Assembly (NCBI GenBank): GCA_949878885.1
Contig: CATLBN010000003.1
Location: forward strand, 1 to 64,000
Length of the DNA stretch: 64,000 bases
Source of the DNA: an uncultured Clostridia bacterium
GTDB lineage: Bacteria > Bacillota > Clostridia > Christensenellales > Borkfalkiaceae
Direction: 5' to 3'
Shown here one piece after another: positions 25,292 to 34,101 of this stretch (its first letter is position 1; every line of letters begins with the position of its first letter). The notes under the pieces were generated by a model. That model had not been told where the DNA came from, did not search any database, and saw only the letters and a list, made by a program, of their open reading frames with translations. The position numbers and the translations under genes are program-made.

Positions 25292-27040
25292 ATAAAAAAG
25301 TTTAATAAGGCAGGATTTTCCATCACTGTTTTACAAAAGAGGTTATTGTCAATTAGTTTGGCAATAACCTTTGTTTTTTGTCTGATAGCCGCAAGGCTTA
25401 TATATGTTCAGCTGGCTTGGGGGGCAGAATTAAAATTTAAAGCTTCGGACCAATGGAACAGAGAAATACCTATTATTGCCGCGCGTGGAGTTATATCTGA
25501 CAGAAACGGCGAAATAATAGCCGGCAACCGCACTACATACAGCGTTTTTGTGCGGCCAAACGCAGTGCAAAATGCTGAATATGCCGCAACGGTTTTGGCC
25601 GGAATATTTTCCGTGGACCCGCAATCTATATTAAAAAAAATCGACGGCGGCAAGGTTTCGGAAGTTACCGTTGCAAGACAGGTTGATAAAGAAAGCATAG
25701 AAAAACTTGTTTCTTACGATATAGCGGGCGTGTATTATTCCCGTGATAATACGCGCAGTTATTCTTATAACGATGCGCTTTGTCAGGTGCTGGGTTTTAC
25801 TTCTTCGGACGGGTCTGGGCTTTCTGGCATTGAAAAGTATTACGACAGGATTTTAAGCGGAATCGACGGAGAAATTACTTATTCCACGGATATTGTTGGT
25901 ATCGAAACCGAAAATTCAGTAGTAGTTTATAAAGAAGCTTGCGCCGGCGACGAAGTTCGCCTAACTATCGATATGGATATTCAGCTTGCCGCAGAGGACG
26001 CAATGAAGTCCGTATATAATTCAAGCAAAGCGAAAGCTGTGTCTTGTGTAGTGCTTAATCCGCAAAACTTTGACATATTGGCTATGGTAAACTATCCTTC
26101 GTACGATTTGAACAACGTTCCGCGTAACGACAACGAACTTTTGAATTCACTTTCGCGCAATCATTTGGTAAGCGATATTTACGAGCCCGGTTCAACTTTT
26201 AAGGTTGTTACGGCAGCGGCAAATATAGAGGAATATTTGTCGGGAAACAATAAAGCTTTTTCAAATTCTTACATATTCAACGGTAGCCGTACGCGCACTG
26301 TAGACGGTACAAAAATAAAGTGCTGGTCTGACCATTCAAACGGAAAACATTCAAACCAAACGCTGTCTTCTGCGCTTAACAACAGCTGCAATCCATGTTT
26401 TACCGATATGGCGCTTTCGCTTGGCAGTCAAACTTTTTATAAATATTTAAATTCTTTCGGATTCGGCAATGTAACGGGCTTGGATTTTAACGGAGAAGCG
26501 CTTGGAATGTTGGTTCCGCAAACGGCTGTAAGAGATTGCGACCTTGCGAGAATAGGTTTCGGTCAAACCGTAGCCGTAACGGGAATTCAGCTTGCCTGCG
26601 CCGTTGCCGCTGCGGTTAACGGTGGCAATTATTACGTGCCGCATCTTTTAAAAAGCGTTGTTTCTGCCGACGGTAAAAAAACAGAAGAATTTAAACCTGT
26701 GCTCAAAAACAAAGTAATAAGTGAAAAGGCTTCTAATATTCTTGCCGAAATGCTTGAAGGAGTGGTAAAAGAAGGCAGCGGAAAACACGCATATATAGAG
26801 GGCTATAAAGTCGGAGGTAAAACCGGAACAGCACAGAAATATGAAGACGGGCACGTTGCGCAGGGTAAATACGTATCTTCTTTTGCGGGATTTTTTCCTG
26901 CAGACAGACCGGAATATCTTGCATTGATAATAGTTGACGAACCTCAGGGAACATATTACGGCAGCGCAGTTGCCGCCCCTGTAGCAAAAGAAATTTTTGA
27001 AGATATTATAAAAATAAAAAACTTAGAGCGGTATGAATAA
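25292..27040 (+). CDS. ftsI: septal penicillin-binding protein 2 / FtsI (SpoVD-like)
   Basis: A class B PBP that crosslinks septal peptidoglycan. After a transmembrane helix comes the dimerisation domain (AARGVISDRNGEIIA), then a transpeptidase domain with SxxK in EPGSTFK, SxN in NNSCNP and KTG in GGKTGTAQ. No PASTA domain follows. The first usual start codon is TTG at 25346 (564 residues), but that would begin inside the natural N-terminus. The frame is open upstream, and an ATA at 25292 lies 8 nt after GGGGG, giving an N-terminus M-K-K-F-N-K-A-G-F. I take 25292 (582 residues) as the better start, unproven. It precedes murE by 0 bp. Confidence 0.82.
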   Translation: MKKFNKAGFSITVLQKRLLSISLAITFVFCLIAARLIYVQLAWGAELKFKASDQWNREIPIIAARGVISDRNGEIIAGNRTTYSVFVRPNAVQNAEYAATVLAGIFSVDPQSILKKIDGGKVSEVTVARQVDKESIEKLVSYDIAGVYYSRDNTRSYSYNDALCQVLGFTSSDGSGLSGIEKYYDRILSGIDGEITYSTDIVGIETENSVVVYKEACAGDEVRLTIDMDIQLAAEDAMKSVYNSSKAKAVSCVVLNPQNFDILAMVNYPSYDLNNVPRNDNELLNSLSRNHLVSDIYEPGSTFKVVTAAANIEEYLSGNNKAFSNSYIFNGSRTRTVDGTKIKCWSDHSNGKHSNQTLSSALNNSCNPCFTDMALSLGSQTFYKYLNSFGFGNVTGLDFNGEALGMLVPQTAVRDCDLARIGFGQTVAVTGIQLACAVAAAVNGGNYYVPHLLKSVVSADGKKTEEFKPVLKNKVISEKASNILAEMLEGVVKEGSGKHAYIEGYKVGGKTGTAQKYEDGHVAQGKYVSSFAGFFPADRPEYLALIIVDEPQGTYYGSAVAAPVAKEIFEDIIKIKNLERYE

Positions 27041-28483
27041 ATGAAACTCGGTAAATTATTGGATTACATAGATTACAAAGAAATTTCAGGTAACACCGAA
27101 ATTGAAATTTCAGGACTTTGCACAGACAGTAAAAACGTTAAAACCGGCGATTTGTTTTTTTGTTATGCAGGAAGAAATCACGATTCGCACCAAGATATAG
27201 CCGAAGTAACCGCCTTTGGCGCGGTTGCGGTTGTTTGCGAGCATATAATAGAAAATTGCGCCTTGCCGCAAATTGTTTGCTCGGATTGCAGGGCGCAGAT
27301 AGCTACTGCGGCAAGAGCTTTTTACGGATTTGCAGACAAAAAGCTTAAAATTGTAGGAATAACCGGCACTAACGGAAAAACGACTACAACATATATGCTT
27401 GCAAGTATTTTTGAAGCTGCTTCAAAACCGTTCGGAGTAATAGGAACTTTGGGAATAAGTTACGGTAAAAAATTTATTGCGCCTGAACTTACTACGCCTG
27501 ACCCCGTTTTTTTACATTCCGTATTTTCCGATATGGTTAACGCAGGCGTAGAATATGTATTTATGGAAGTATCGGCGCACGCATTATATTTCGATAAAAT
27601 TAAATGGTTGACTTTTGACGTGGGAATTTTAACCAACTGTACGCAAGACCATCTTGATTTCTTCGGCAATATGCAGGATTATTCCAATTGCAAAAAATTG
27701 CTTTTCAAAGAGAATAGGTGTAAACATTCTGTAATTAATTCGGACGATGCTTTAGGTGTTGAATTGCTTTCAGAGGTAAAAGGCGCCGTAAGTTACGGCA
27801 TAGATAATCCTGCGGACGTTTTTGCGGTTAACTTTCGCGAACGGCTTAACGGAACCGATTTTGTTTTAAATCTTTTCGACGAGTTATACGAAGTAAAATT
27901 GTGTATGCCTGCCAGGCATAACGTTTATAACGCTATGGCGGCGGCAGCTTGCGCACGGCTATTGGGAATTAAAATAAATGTGATTGCAAAAGGACTTTTT
28001 GATTTAAAAAGCGTGCCCGGCAGACTGGAGCACGTTGCAAAATATAACGGAGCCGACGTTTTTGTTGATTTTGCACATACCCCAGACGGACTTGAAAAGT
28101 CGTTAAAATCGCTTAAAAAGCTATGCAAAGGCAAACTTATGTGCTTGTTCGGCTGCGGCGGCAACCGCGATAAAAGCAAACGTCCGTTAATGGGCGAAGT
28201 TGCGGCTAAATTTGCGGATTTTTTAATTATAACTTCGGATAATCCCAGATATGAAGATCCGTATGATATTATCAGCGAAATTGAGCAAGGGGTAAAACCT
28301 TCCGGTAAAAGATACGTTACCGTTACTGAACGGGATGTGGCGACCGAATACGCCTTGGAACTTTTGGAAGAAGGCGACATTTTGCTTGTTGCAGGCAAGG
28401 GCGGCGAACATTATCAGGAGATTATGGGTATAAAACACAGCTATAACGACAATACAGTTATAAAAAATATTATCGGCGGTTAA
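27041..28483 (+). CDS. murE: UDP-MurNAc-tripeptide synthetase (meso-DAP adding)
   Basis: A 480-residue Mur ligase that adds the third residue to UDP-MurNAc-L-Ala-D-Glu. The ATP loop GITGTNGKTTTT is near residue 108, the carbamoylated-lysine region follows, and the specificity motif DNPR occurs near 406 (SDNPRYEDP). DNPR is the signature for meso-diaminopimelate rather than lysine. Its ATG follows the PBP stop directly and mraY follows directly, without the murF gene often found here. Confidence 0.96.
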   Translation: MKLGKLLDYIDYKEISGNTEIEISGLCTDSKNVKTGDLFFCYAGRNHDSHQDIAEVTAFGAVAVVCEHIIENCALPQIVCSDCRAQIATAARAFYGFADKKLKIVGITGTNGKTTTTYMLASIFEAASKPFGVIGTLGISYGKKFIAPELTTPDPVFLHSVFSDMVNAGVEYVFMEVSAHALYFDKIKWLTFDVGILTNCTQDHLDFFGNMQDYSNCKKLLFKENRCKHSVINSDDALGVELLSEVKGAVSYGIDNPADVFAVNFRERLNGTDFVLNLFDELYEVKLCMPARHNVYNAMAAAACARLLGIKINVIAKGLFDLKSVPGRLEHVAKYNGADVFVDFAHTPDGLEKSLKSLKKLCKGKLMCLFGCGGNRDKSKRPLMGEVAAKFADFLIITSDNPRYEDPYDIISEIEQGVKPSGKRYVTVTERDVATEYALELLEEGDILLVAGKGGEHYQEIMGIKHSYNDNTVIKNIIGG

Positions 28484-29428
28484 ATGAAAACAGTATATAT
28501 CAGCATATTATGCGCGTTTGCTTTAAGTTTTTTGTTGCTTTTGGCATTACTGCCTCTTTTAAAAAAACTTAAAGCAGGACAATATATTTTAGGTTACGTA
28601 AAAGAGCATAAAAGTAAAGGCGGCACGCCTACTATGGGCGGGCTTGCTTTTATTACGGCTATTATTGTTGTAAGTTTTTGTATTTTAGGCTTTAAAAACG
28701 GACAAGTAAATCTCACTTTAGCGGTTACCGCCGGATTTACGGTGGTTGGATTTTTAGACGATTTTCTTAAAATTTACAGAAAAGACAACGAAGGCTTAAA
28801 GCCTTATCAAAAAATTCTGTTTCAAGTATCTATTGCTTCGTTGGTTGCGGCATATTGTTGGATTAACGGAATTACAAAAATTTATATCCCGTTTGCTGGC
28901 GGGTTGCAAATTGATATTTCTTGGGGGATAATTCCGCTTATAATTTTTATTTTTATAGCCACGGTAAACTGCGTTAATCTTACGGACGGATTAGACGGTC
29001 TTGCCGGAGGGACAAGCCTTGCATATTTACTTGTAATAGGCATAATGCTTTATTCTGCGCAGACGGAATTTTCAATAGTTAGTTTTACTGCCGTGGGCGC
29101 TCTTGCGGCTTTTTTAATTTTTAACTGCAATAAAGCGGCTTTATTTATGGGCGATACAGGGTCGCTTGCTTTGGGTGGACTTATATCAAGCATTTCTGTT
29201 TTTTCAGGAAACTCTTTATATATTCCTATTGTGGGAATAATGTTCGTAATTTCGGGAATATCCGTTATTGTACAAGTCATATATTATAAACGGACAAGGA
29301 AAAGAGTGTTTTTAATGGCTCCGGTTCATCATCATTTTCAGATGAAAGGATACACAGAGTGTAAAATTGCCTATGCTTATGCTGCACTTACAGCCTTAGT
29401 CGGAATATTATGTTTGATATTCATGTGA
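28484..29428 (+). CDS. mraY: phospho-MurNAc-pentapeptide transferase
   Basis: A 314-residue integral membrane enzyme forming lipid I from UDP-MurNAc-pentapeptide and undecaprenyl phosphate. About ten helices are visible. Conserved cytosolic motifs: GGTPTMGG near 46, FLDDFLK near 90, NLTDGLDGLAGG near 164, GDTGSLALGG near 222 and the HHHFQMKG motif near 283. It starts at the murE stop. Confidence 0.97.
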   Translation: MKTVYISILCAFALSFLLLLALLPLLKKLKAGQYILGYVKEHKSKGGTPTMGGLAFITAIIVVSFCILGFKNGQVNLTLAVTAGFTVVGFLDDFLKIYRKDNEGLKPYQKILFQVSIASLVAAYCWINGITKIYIPFAGGLQIDISWGIIPLIIFIFIATVNCVNLTDGLDGLAGGTSLAYLLVIGIMLYSAQTEFSIVSFTAVGALAAFLIFNCNKAALFMGDTGSLALGGLISSISVFSGNSLYIPIVGIMFVISGISVIVQVIYYKRTRKRVFLMAPVHHHFQMKGYTECKIAYAYAALTALVGILCLIFM

Positions 29429-29434
29429 GGTAAA

Positions 29435-30790
29435 ATGTATTTTAAAGGTCAAAAGTTTTTTGTTGCGGGTTTGTCTGTTTCCGGGGAAAGCAGCGCCCGC
29501 TTTTTGTTGGAGCGCGGTGCGGAAGTTTATCTTTACGACGATATTGTAAGCGATAATATTTCCAAAGTATTCTCGGAATTGCAAGTATTGGGAGCGCACG
29601 TTGTTTCGGCCGATAATCTTGATTCCGCAATACAAAAATCCGACATTTTGGTTTTGAGTCCAGGTATTCCCATAGACACTATCCTGCCTGTTACTTTCAG
29701 AAAACAGGGTAAAGCGATAATAGGGGAAGAAGAACTTGCTGCTATGTATTTGCGCGCTACCGCCGTTGCCGTTACGGGCACAAACGGTAAAACCACTACG
29801 GTTTCTATGTTAAACGAAATGCTGAATGCCGCAGGACTTAATTCGGTTGCGTGCGGAAATAACGGCAATCCGCTTATAAAAGAAGTTGAAGATTTGGACT
29901 TTAAAGATTATGCTGTAATAGAAATTTCTTCGTTTCAGCTTGAAACGCTGACAAGCTTACGTCCGCATATTGCCGTTGTAACCAATATAACGGAAGACCA
30001 TCTCAACCGCCACTACAATATGGAAAACTACGTTTTCTTAAAATCAAAAATTTTGAGAAATTTGCGCGAAAGCGAATTTGCCGTATTGAATTACGACGAC
30101 CCCACGGTGCGCGCGTTTGCAAAAAACACCAAAGCCAAAACGGTGTATTTTTCAATGCAGGGTAAAATAGACGGCGCTTATTTCGAAAACGGAGGACTGT
30201 ATTATAACGGCGAAAAATATCTTGACGTTTCCGAACTTACTGTCAGCGGGGTGCATAACGTATATAACGCGCTTGCCTGCGTTGCGGTTGCCGGAGTGCT
30301 TAATTTAGATAAAAAGAAGGCAGGGGAAGCTATTTGCGCGTTTAAGGGCGTAAGTCATCGCATTGAGAAAGTGCGCGAAGTAAACGGCGTAACTTACATA
30401 GACGACAGTAAAGGCACAAACGTAGATGCAACAATTAAAGCGGCGCAAAGTATGAACGGACCCACCGTTGTGCTGTTGGGCGGTAAAGATAAGGGAGACG
30501 ATTACGTGCCGTTGTTTGAAGGATTAACTTCAAGCCCCGTAGTACATGCGGTAATTTACGGCGAAAACAGGTTCAAAATGATGAACGCCGCTGTGCGCGC
30601 AGGATTTTTAAGTTTTTCGCTTTGTTCGGAATTTAAAACGGCTGTGCGTATAGCCGAATATATTGCAAAACCCGGACAGCGTGTTTTGTTGAGCCCCGCA
30701 AGTTCGAGTTTCGACAGCTTTGCCAACTATGAAGAACGCGGCGACGCTTTTAAAGAGTTAGTGGAAAAAATAAATGAAGTTGCCGACTAA
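29435..30790 (+). CDS. murD: UDP-MurNAc-L-alanine:D-glutamate ligase
   Basis: A 451-residue Mur ligase adding D-glutamate. FVAGLSVSGES marks the UDP-binding Rossmann start, VTGTNGKTTTVSML near 112 is the ATP loop, and DDSKGTNVDAT near 323 is the typical MurD C-terminal motif. A TGAGGTAA site precedes the ATG. The 3' end overlaps ftsW by 17 nt. Confidence 0.96.
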   Translation: MYFKGQKFFVAGLSVSGESSARFLLERGAEVYLYDDIVSDNISKVFSELQVLGAHVVSADNLDSAIQKSDILVLSPGIPIDTILPVTFRKQGKAIIGEEELAAMYLRATAVAVTGTNGKTTTVSMLNEMLNAAGLNSVACGNNGNPLIKEVEDLDFKDYAVIEISSFQLETLTSLRPHIAVVTNITEDHLNRHYNMENYVFLKSKILRNLRESEFAVLNYDDPTVRAFAKNTKAKTVYFSMQGKIDGAYFENGGLYYNGEKYLDVSELTVSGVHNVYNALACVAVAGVLNLDKKKAGEAICAFKGVSHRIEKVREVNGVTYIDDSKGTNVDATIKAAQSMNGPTVVLLGGKDKGDDYVPLFEGLTSSPVVHAVIYGENRFKMMNAAVRAGFLSFSLCSEFKTAVRIAEYIAKPGQRVLLSPASSSFDSFANYEERGDAFKELVEKINEVAD

Positions 30791-31883
30791 GCTTAACGGA
30801 ATGAAAAAAGCGGGGGATATCCCGCTTTTAATATGTGTTTTTTTAATGGCGTGTTTCGGCTGCTTAATGATTTATTCGGCAAGTTCATATACTGCCGACG
30901 TGCAGTACGGCGATAAACTGTATTTTGTTAAAAAACAAATTCTCGGCGTTGTATTGGGTGCTGCGGCAATGATAGGAACGGCATTTCTGCCGTATAAAAA
31001 ACTTGCAAAATTCAAATACCCTGCCATAATAATTGCGGCTATACTTCTTGCGTTGGTATTTGTTCCGGGGATAGGCATAACTAATTACGGAGCTACGCGT
31101 TGGATAGGTTTCGGCGGAGTAACCATTCAGCCGTCAGAAATAGCTAAATATTCTTTTGCACTGTTCTCGGCTGCATATTTTGCAAAGAATTACGAAAAAG
31201 TTAAAACGGTTCGCGGAGTTTTGCCCGTGCTTGCCGTCGGAATAGGGTTTTGCCTTTTAATTATAATAGAGCCTAATATGTCCATAACTATGTGCGTAGG
31301 ACTGTTAATGCTCGGAATTATATTTTTAAGCGGAACAAATTTAAAAACTTTTGCCGTAATTTTAATACCGTTTGTAGTCGCCGTGCCGGTTCTTATTATT
31401 TTAGAGCCATACCGTTTACAGCGGTTAAGCGCTTTTATAGACCCGTGGGCGTCGCCTAAGGACGAAGGATATCAACTTATACAGTCGCTTTATGCTTTGG
31501 GCAACGGCGGATTTTTCGGAACGGGACTTTTTAATTCAACTCAAAAATACAGATTTTTACCGTTTGCGGAAAGCGATTTTATTCTTGCGATAATGGGCGA
31601 AGAACTCGGCTTTTTGGGCTTGATGCTCTTTTTTGCCGTAAGCGCTTTTATTGTGATAAGAGGTTTTAAAATTGCGCGCCGCTGTTCGGACAGATTCGGC
31701 TTTTTGCTGGCAGCAGGCTTTACTTTGGTTTACGGAATACAGGTGCTTATTAATGCGCTTGTTGTAACCGGAACTATTCCTCCTACGGGGCTGCCGCTTC
31801 CGCTTATAAGCAGCGGTAATACGTCTTTGATAATAACTATGGCGTCTATGGGTGTGCTTTATAACGTATCAAGGTCAAATTAA
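30774..31883 (+). CDS. ftsW: lipid II polymerase / SEDS protein FtsW
   Basis: A 369-residue SEDS glycosyltransferase with about ten transmembrane helices, working with the septal PBP to polymerise lipid II. Signatures: MIYSASSY near residue 33, GATRWIGFG near 106, QPSEIAKY near 119, the NGGFFGTGL loop near 243 and the P-P-T-G-L-P-L-P-L-I-S-S-G-N-T segment near 336. The ATG at 30774 lies inside murD; an ATG at 30801 is an alternative. murG, which usually follows, is missing. Confidence 0.95.
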   Translation: MKLPTKLNGMKKAGDIPLLICVFLMACFGCLMIYSASSYTADVQYGDKLYFVKKQILGVVLGAAAMIGTAFLPYKKLAKFKYPAIIIAAILLALVFVPGIGITNYGATRWIGFGGVTIQPSEIAKYSFALFSAAYFAKNYEKVKTVRGVLPVLAVGIGFCLLIIIEPNMSITMCVGLLMLGIIFLSGTNLKTFAVILIPFVVAVPVLIILEPYRLQRLSAFIDPWASPKDEGYQLIQSLYALGNGGFFGTGLFNSTQKYRFLPFAESDFILAIMGEELGFLGLMLFFAVSAFIVIRGFKIARRCSDRFGFLLAAGFTLVYGIQVLINALVVTGTIPPTGLPLPLISSGNTSLIITMASMGVLYNVSRSN

Positions 31884-31904
31884 CAATTAAATAGTCTTCG
31901 GCAT

Positions 31905-31956
31905 ATAGTGAAGTAGGGTAACTGAAATTAAATTAAAAGTTACCCTATATTTACTA
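31905..31956 (+). promoter_or_regulatory. hairpin in the ftsW-murA spacer
   Basis: ATAGTGAAGTAGGGTAACT pairs with AGTTACCCTATATTTACTAT apart from two small mismatches; the 10-bp core is TAGGGTAACT/AGTTACCCTA with a 14-nt loop. No T run follows, so it is not a standard terminator. It ends 13 bp before the murA ATG, next to the CGGAG ribosome binding site. Confidence 0.45.
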
Positions 31957-31968
31957 TTCGGAGTCTAT

Positions 31969-33225
31969 ATGGAAAAATACATAATTAACGGCGGAAATCG
32001 GCTTTACGGAAGCGTAAACGTGCAAACGGCAAAAAATTCCGTTCTGCCTATTCTTGCCGCTGCCGTCTTAACTGACGATCAGGTAAAAATACTCAATATT
32101 CCGCACATCTCCGACGTGAAGAATATGGTAAAGATACTTACTAGATTAGGTTGCAAGGCAATATTCGAAGACGATAATATTATAATTGACAGTTCGGTTG
32201 CGGATTGTTATGAAATACCAAGCGAACTTGCGCATGAGCTACGTTCTTCGGTTTTTTTGTTGGGGTCATTAATATCGCGTTTCAAAACCGCAAAAATTGC
32301 TTATCCTGGAGGTTGCGATATAGGGCTTAGACCCGTGGATTTACATTTATCCAGTCTTAAAAGATTGGGGGTTGAAATTTCCGAAGATAACGGTTACATT
32401 TTATGCAAGTGCGATAAACTGCGCGGAAACGAAATTATGCTTGACTGTCCGAGCGTTGGGGCAACGGAAAATATTATGCTTGCCGCGGTAAAGGCGGAAG
32501 GCGTTACGGTTATAAAAAATGCCGCCCGCGAACCGGAAATAGAAGACTTGCAAAAGTTCTTAAACAAAATGGGTGCAAAAGTTAAGGGCGCGGGCAGCAG
32601 TACAGTTTATATTCAAGGCGTAAAAGAACTGAAAGGTTGTGAATATCAGCCTATTTCTGACAGAATAGAAGCGGGTACTTTTTTGGTAGCTGCGGCAATG
32701 TGCGGAGGCGAGGTTGAATTAAATCGCGCAAGCGCCGAAAACATAAGTTCGCTTTTACATAAACTTAGAGAAAACGGTTGCAAAATACGTATAAACAGTG
32801 ATAAAATACTATTGGAAAGCAACAAAAGATTAACTTCTGTAAAAAGTATTGAAACTCAGCCTTATCCGGGTTTTCCCACGGATTTACAGGCGCAGATGAC
32901 GGCGCTTTGCTGCATTTGCCGCGGTCAATCCATTATTACGGAAAATTTGTTTGAAACACGCTTTAAATACGTACCCGAACTTAGAAAAATGGGTGCGGAC
33001 GTAACGGTTATAAACCGTAACGCTTTTGTGCGCGGAGTAGAAAAGTTTAAAGGCGCAACAGTTATTGCGCAGGACTTGCGCGGCGGCGCGGCTTTGGTTT
33101 CGGCGGCGTTGTCGGCGGAAGGCAGAAGCGAAATTTTGGATATTTCTCACATTGACAGGGGGTACGGTGCCTTCGAATATAAGCTGAGGCAACTCGGCGG
33201 AGATATAATAAGAGTATCCGTATAA
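31969..33225 (+). CDS. murA: UDP-GlcNAc 1-carboxyvinyltransferase
   Basis: A 418-residue enzyme for the first committed step of peptidoglycan synthesis, transferring enolpyruvate from PEP. KNSVLPILAAA near residue 22 carries the substrate lysine and asparagine. The catalytic Cys is in PGGCDIGLRPVDLH near 118, so fosfomycin sensitivity is expected. DRIEAGTFLVAAA near 226 and TDLQAQMTAL near 304 are further signatures. Its place after ftsW, where murG is usual, is a rearranged dcw order. Confidence 0.96.
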   Translation: MEKYIINGGNRLYGSVNVQTAKNSVLPILAAAVLTDDQVKILNIPHISDVKNMVKILTRLGCKAIFEDDNIIIDSSVADCYEIPSELAHELRSSVFLLGSLISRFKTAKIAYPGGCDIGLRPVDLHLSSLKRLGVEISEDNGYILCKCDKLRGNEIMLDCPSVGATENIMLAAVKAEGVTVIKNAAREPEIEDLQKFLNKMGAKVKGAGSSTVYIQGVKELKGCEYQPISDRIEAGTFLVAAAMCGGEVELNRASAENISSLLHKLRENGCKIRINSDKILLESNKRLTSVKSIETQPYPGFPTDLQAQMTALCCICRGQSIITENLFETRFKYVPELRKMGADVTVINRNAFVRGVEKFKGATVIAQDLRGGAALVSAALSAEGRSEILDISHIDRGYGAFEYKLRQLGGDIIRVSV

Positions 33226-33231
33226 GTACTA

Positions 33232-33996
33232 ATGAAGTATTTGAGAAAATTAACGTTAGCTGCAATTTCGGTTATTATGCTCGCTTCGGTAATAATAGGT
33301 ATTTGTATAATATTTGCCGTGCGAAACGTAAATGTAACGCTTTTAAGTTATTCATACAAAGCAGACAGTCAAGAAGCTGTTCTAAAGAACGGCGAATTCA
33401 AAACGAAAATTCTTGGCAAAATAAAAGGTTCGCTTATTTCTTTTGTAGATGAAGATACCGTTTCTTCGGCAGTGGGCAGCGGAGAATACGTACTTGAAAG
33501 CATAGAAAAAGTTTATCCTTGCACCGTAAACGTAGTGGTGCGCGAACGGCGGGAAGTCTTTGCGCAGCAAAGCGGAGAATCGTATCGTATTTACGATGAA
33601 GAAGGCGGCTATCTCAGGACGGACGAAAGCTTTTTAGGTAAAGCCGACGGCGCTCCTAACGTTATTATTCACGGTGCGGATAACGATGACGACGTAAAAA
33701 TTATTGCGGCTTTATGCAACGAATTTAAAAATAAGTTTTCGTCATTGCGCTCTGTCGTTGAAGATATAAATTTGAAAAAAGCACAATCGCGTTTGGAAAC
33801 AGATAAAATAATTTTCAGAATGCGGTGCGGCGTTAATATAGAAATTCACGACTACGGATATTTAAGCGCGGAAAAGATTGAAGCAGGTTTTAATAAATTT
33901 ACCAATCTTTCCGGGGAACAAAAACTCGGTGGTAGAATATATTGTTACGTAACAGGCGATGAACAGGTTACGGCAACGTACAATCCTAAAGCATAA
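33232..33996 (+). CDS. ftsQ: cell division protein FtsQ/DivIB
   Basis: A 254-residue bitopic protein: short cytosolic N-terminus, one transmembrane helix (about 8-32), then an extracellular POTRA domain with VESIEKVYPCTVNVVVRERR-like strand pattern near residues 85-105 and a beta domain. FtsQ recruits and regulates FtsL and the septal synthase. Divergent, as in most Clostridia, but position and layout are persuasive. A strong terminator follows. Confidence 0.85.
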   Translation: MKYLRKLTLAAISVIMLASVIIGICIIFAVRNVNVTLLSYSYKADSQEAVLKNGEFKTKILGKIKGSLISFVDEDTVSSAVGSGEYVLESIEKVYPCTVNVVVRERREVFAQQSGESYRIYDEEGGYLRTDESFLGKADGAPNVIIHGADNDDDVKIIAALCNEFKNKFSSLRSVVEDINLKKAQSRLETDKIIFRMRCGVNIEIHDYGYLSAEKIEAGFNKFTNLSGEQKLGGRIYCYVTGDEQVTATYNPKA

Positions 33997-34001
33997 ACCA
34001 T

Positions 34002-34030
34002 AAAAAAGCGGCTATGAGTGCCGCTTTTTT
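34002..34030 (+). terminator. terminator after ftsQ
   Basis: AAAAAAGCGGC/GCCGCTTTTTT stem with a 7-nt loop. It separates the mraZ-ftsQ transcript from the ftsA-ftsZ unit. Confidence 0.93.
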
Positions 34031-34041
34031 GTTGCATTCTG

Positions 34042-34070
34042 TTGACAATATTTTCTGTGTATTATATAAT
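34042..34070 (+). promoter_or_regulatory. ftsA-ftsZ promoter
   Basis: TTGACA (34042-34047) and TATAAT (34065-34070) with a 17-bp spacer, 31 bp before the ATG at 34102. Confidence 0.85.
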
Positions 34071-34101
34071 AGTGTATATATTTCATTACGAGGGTTTAGG
34101 T

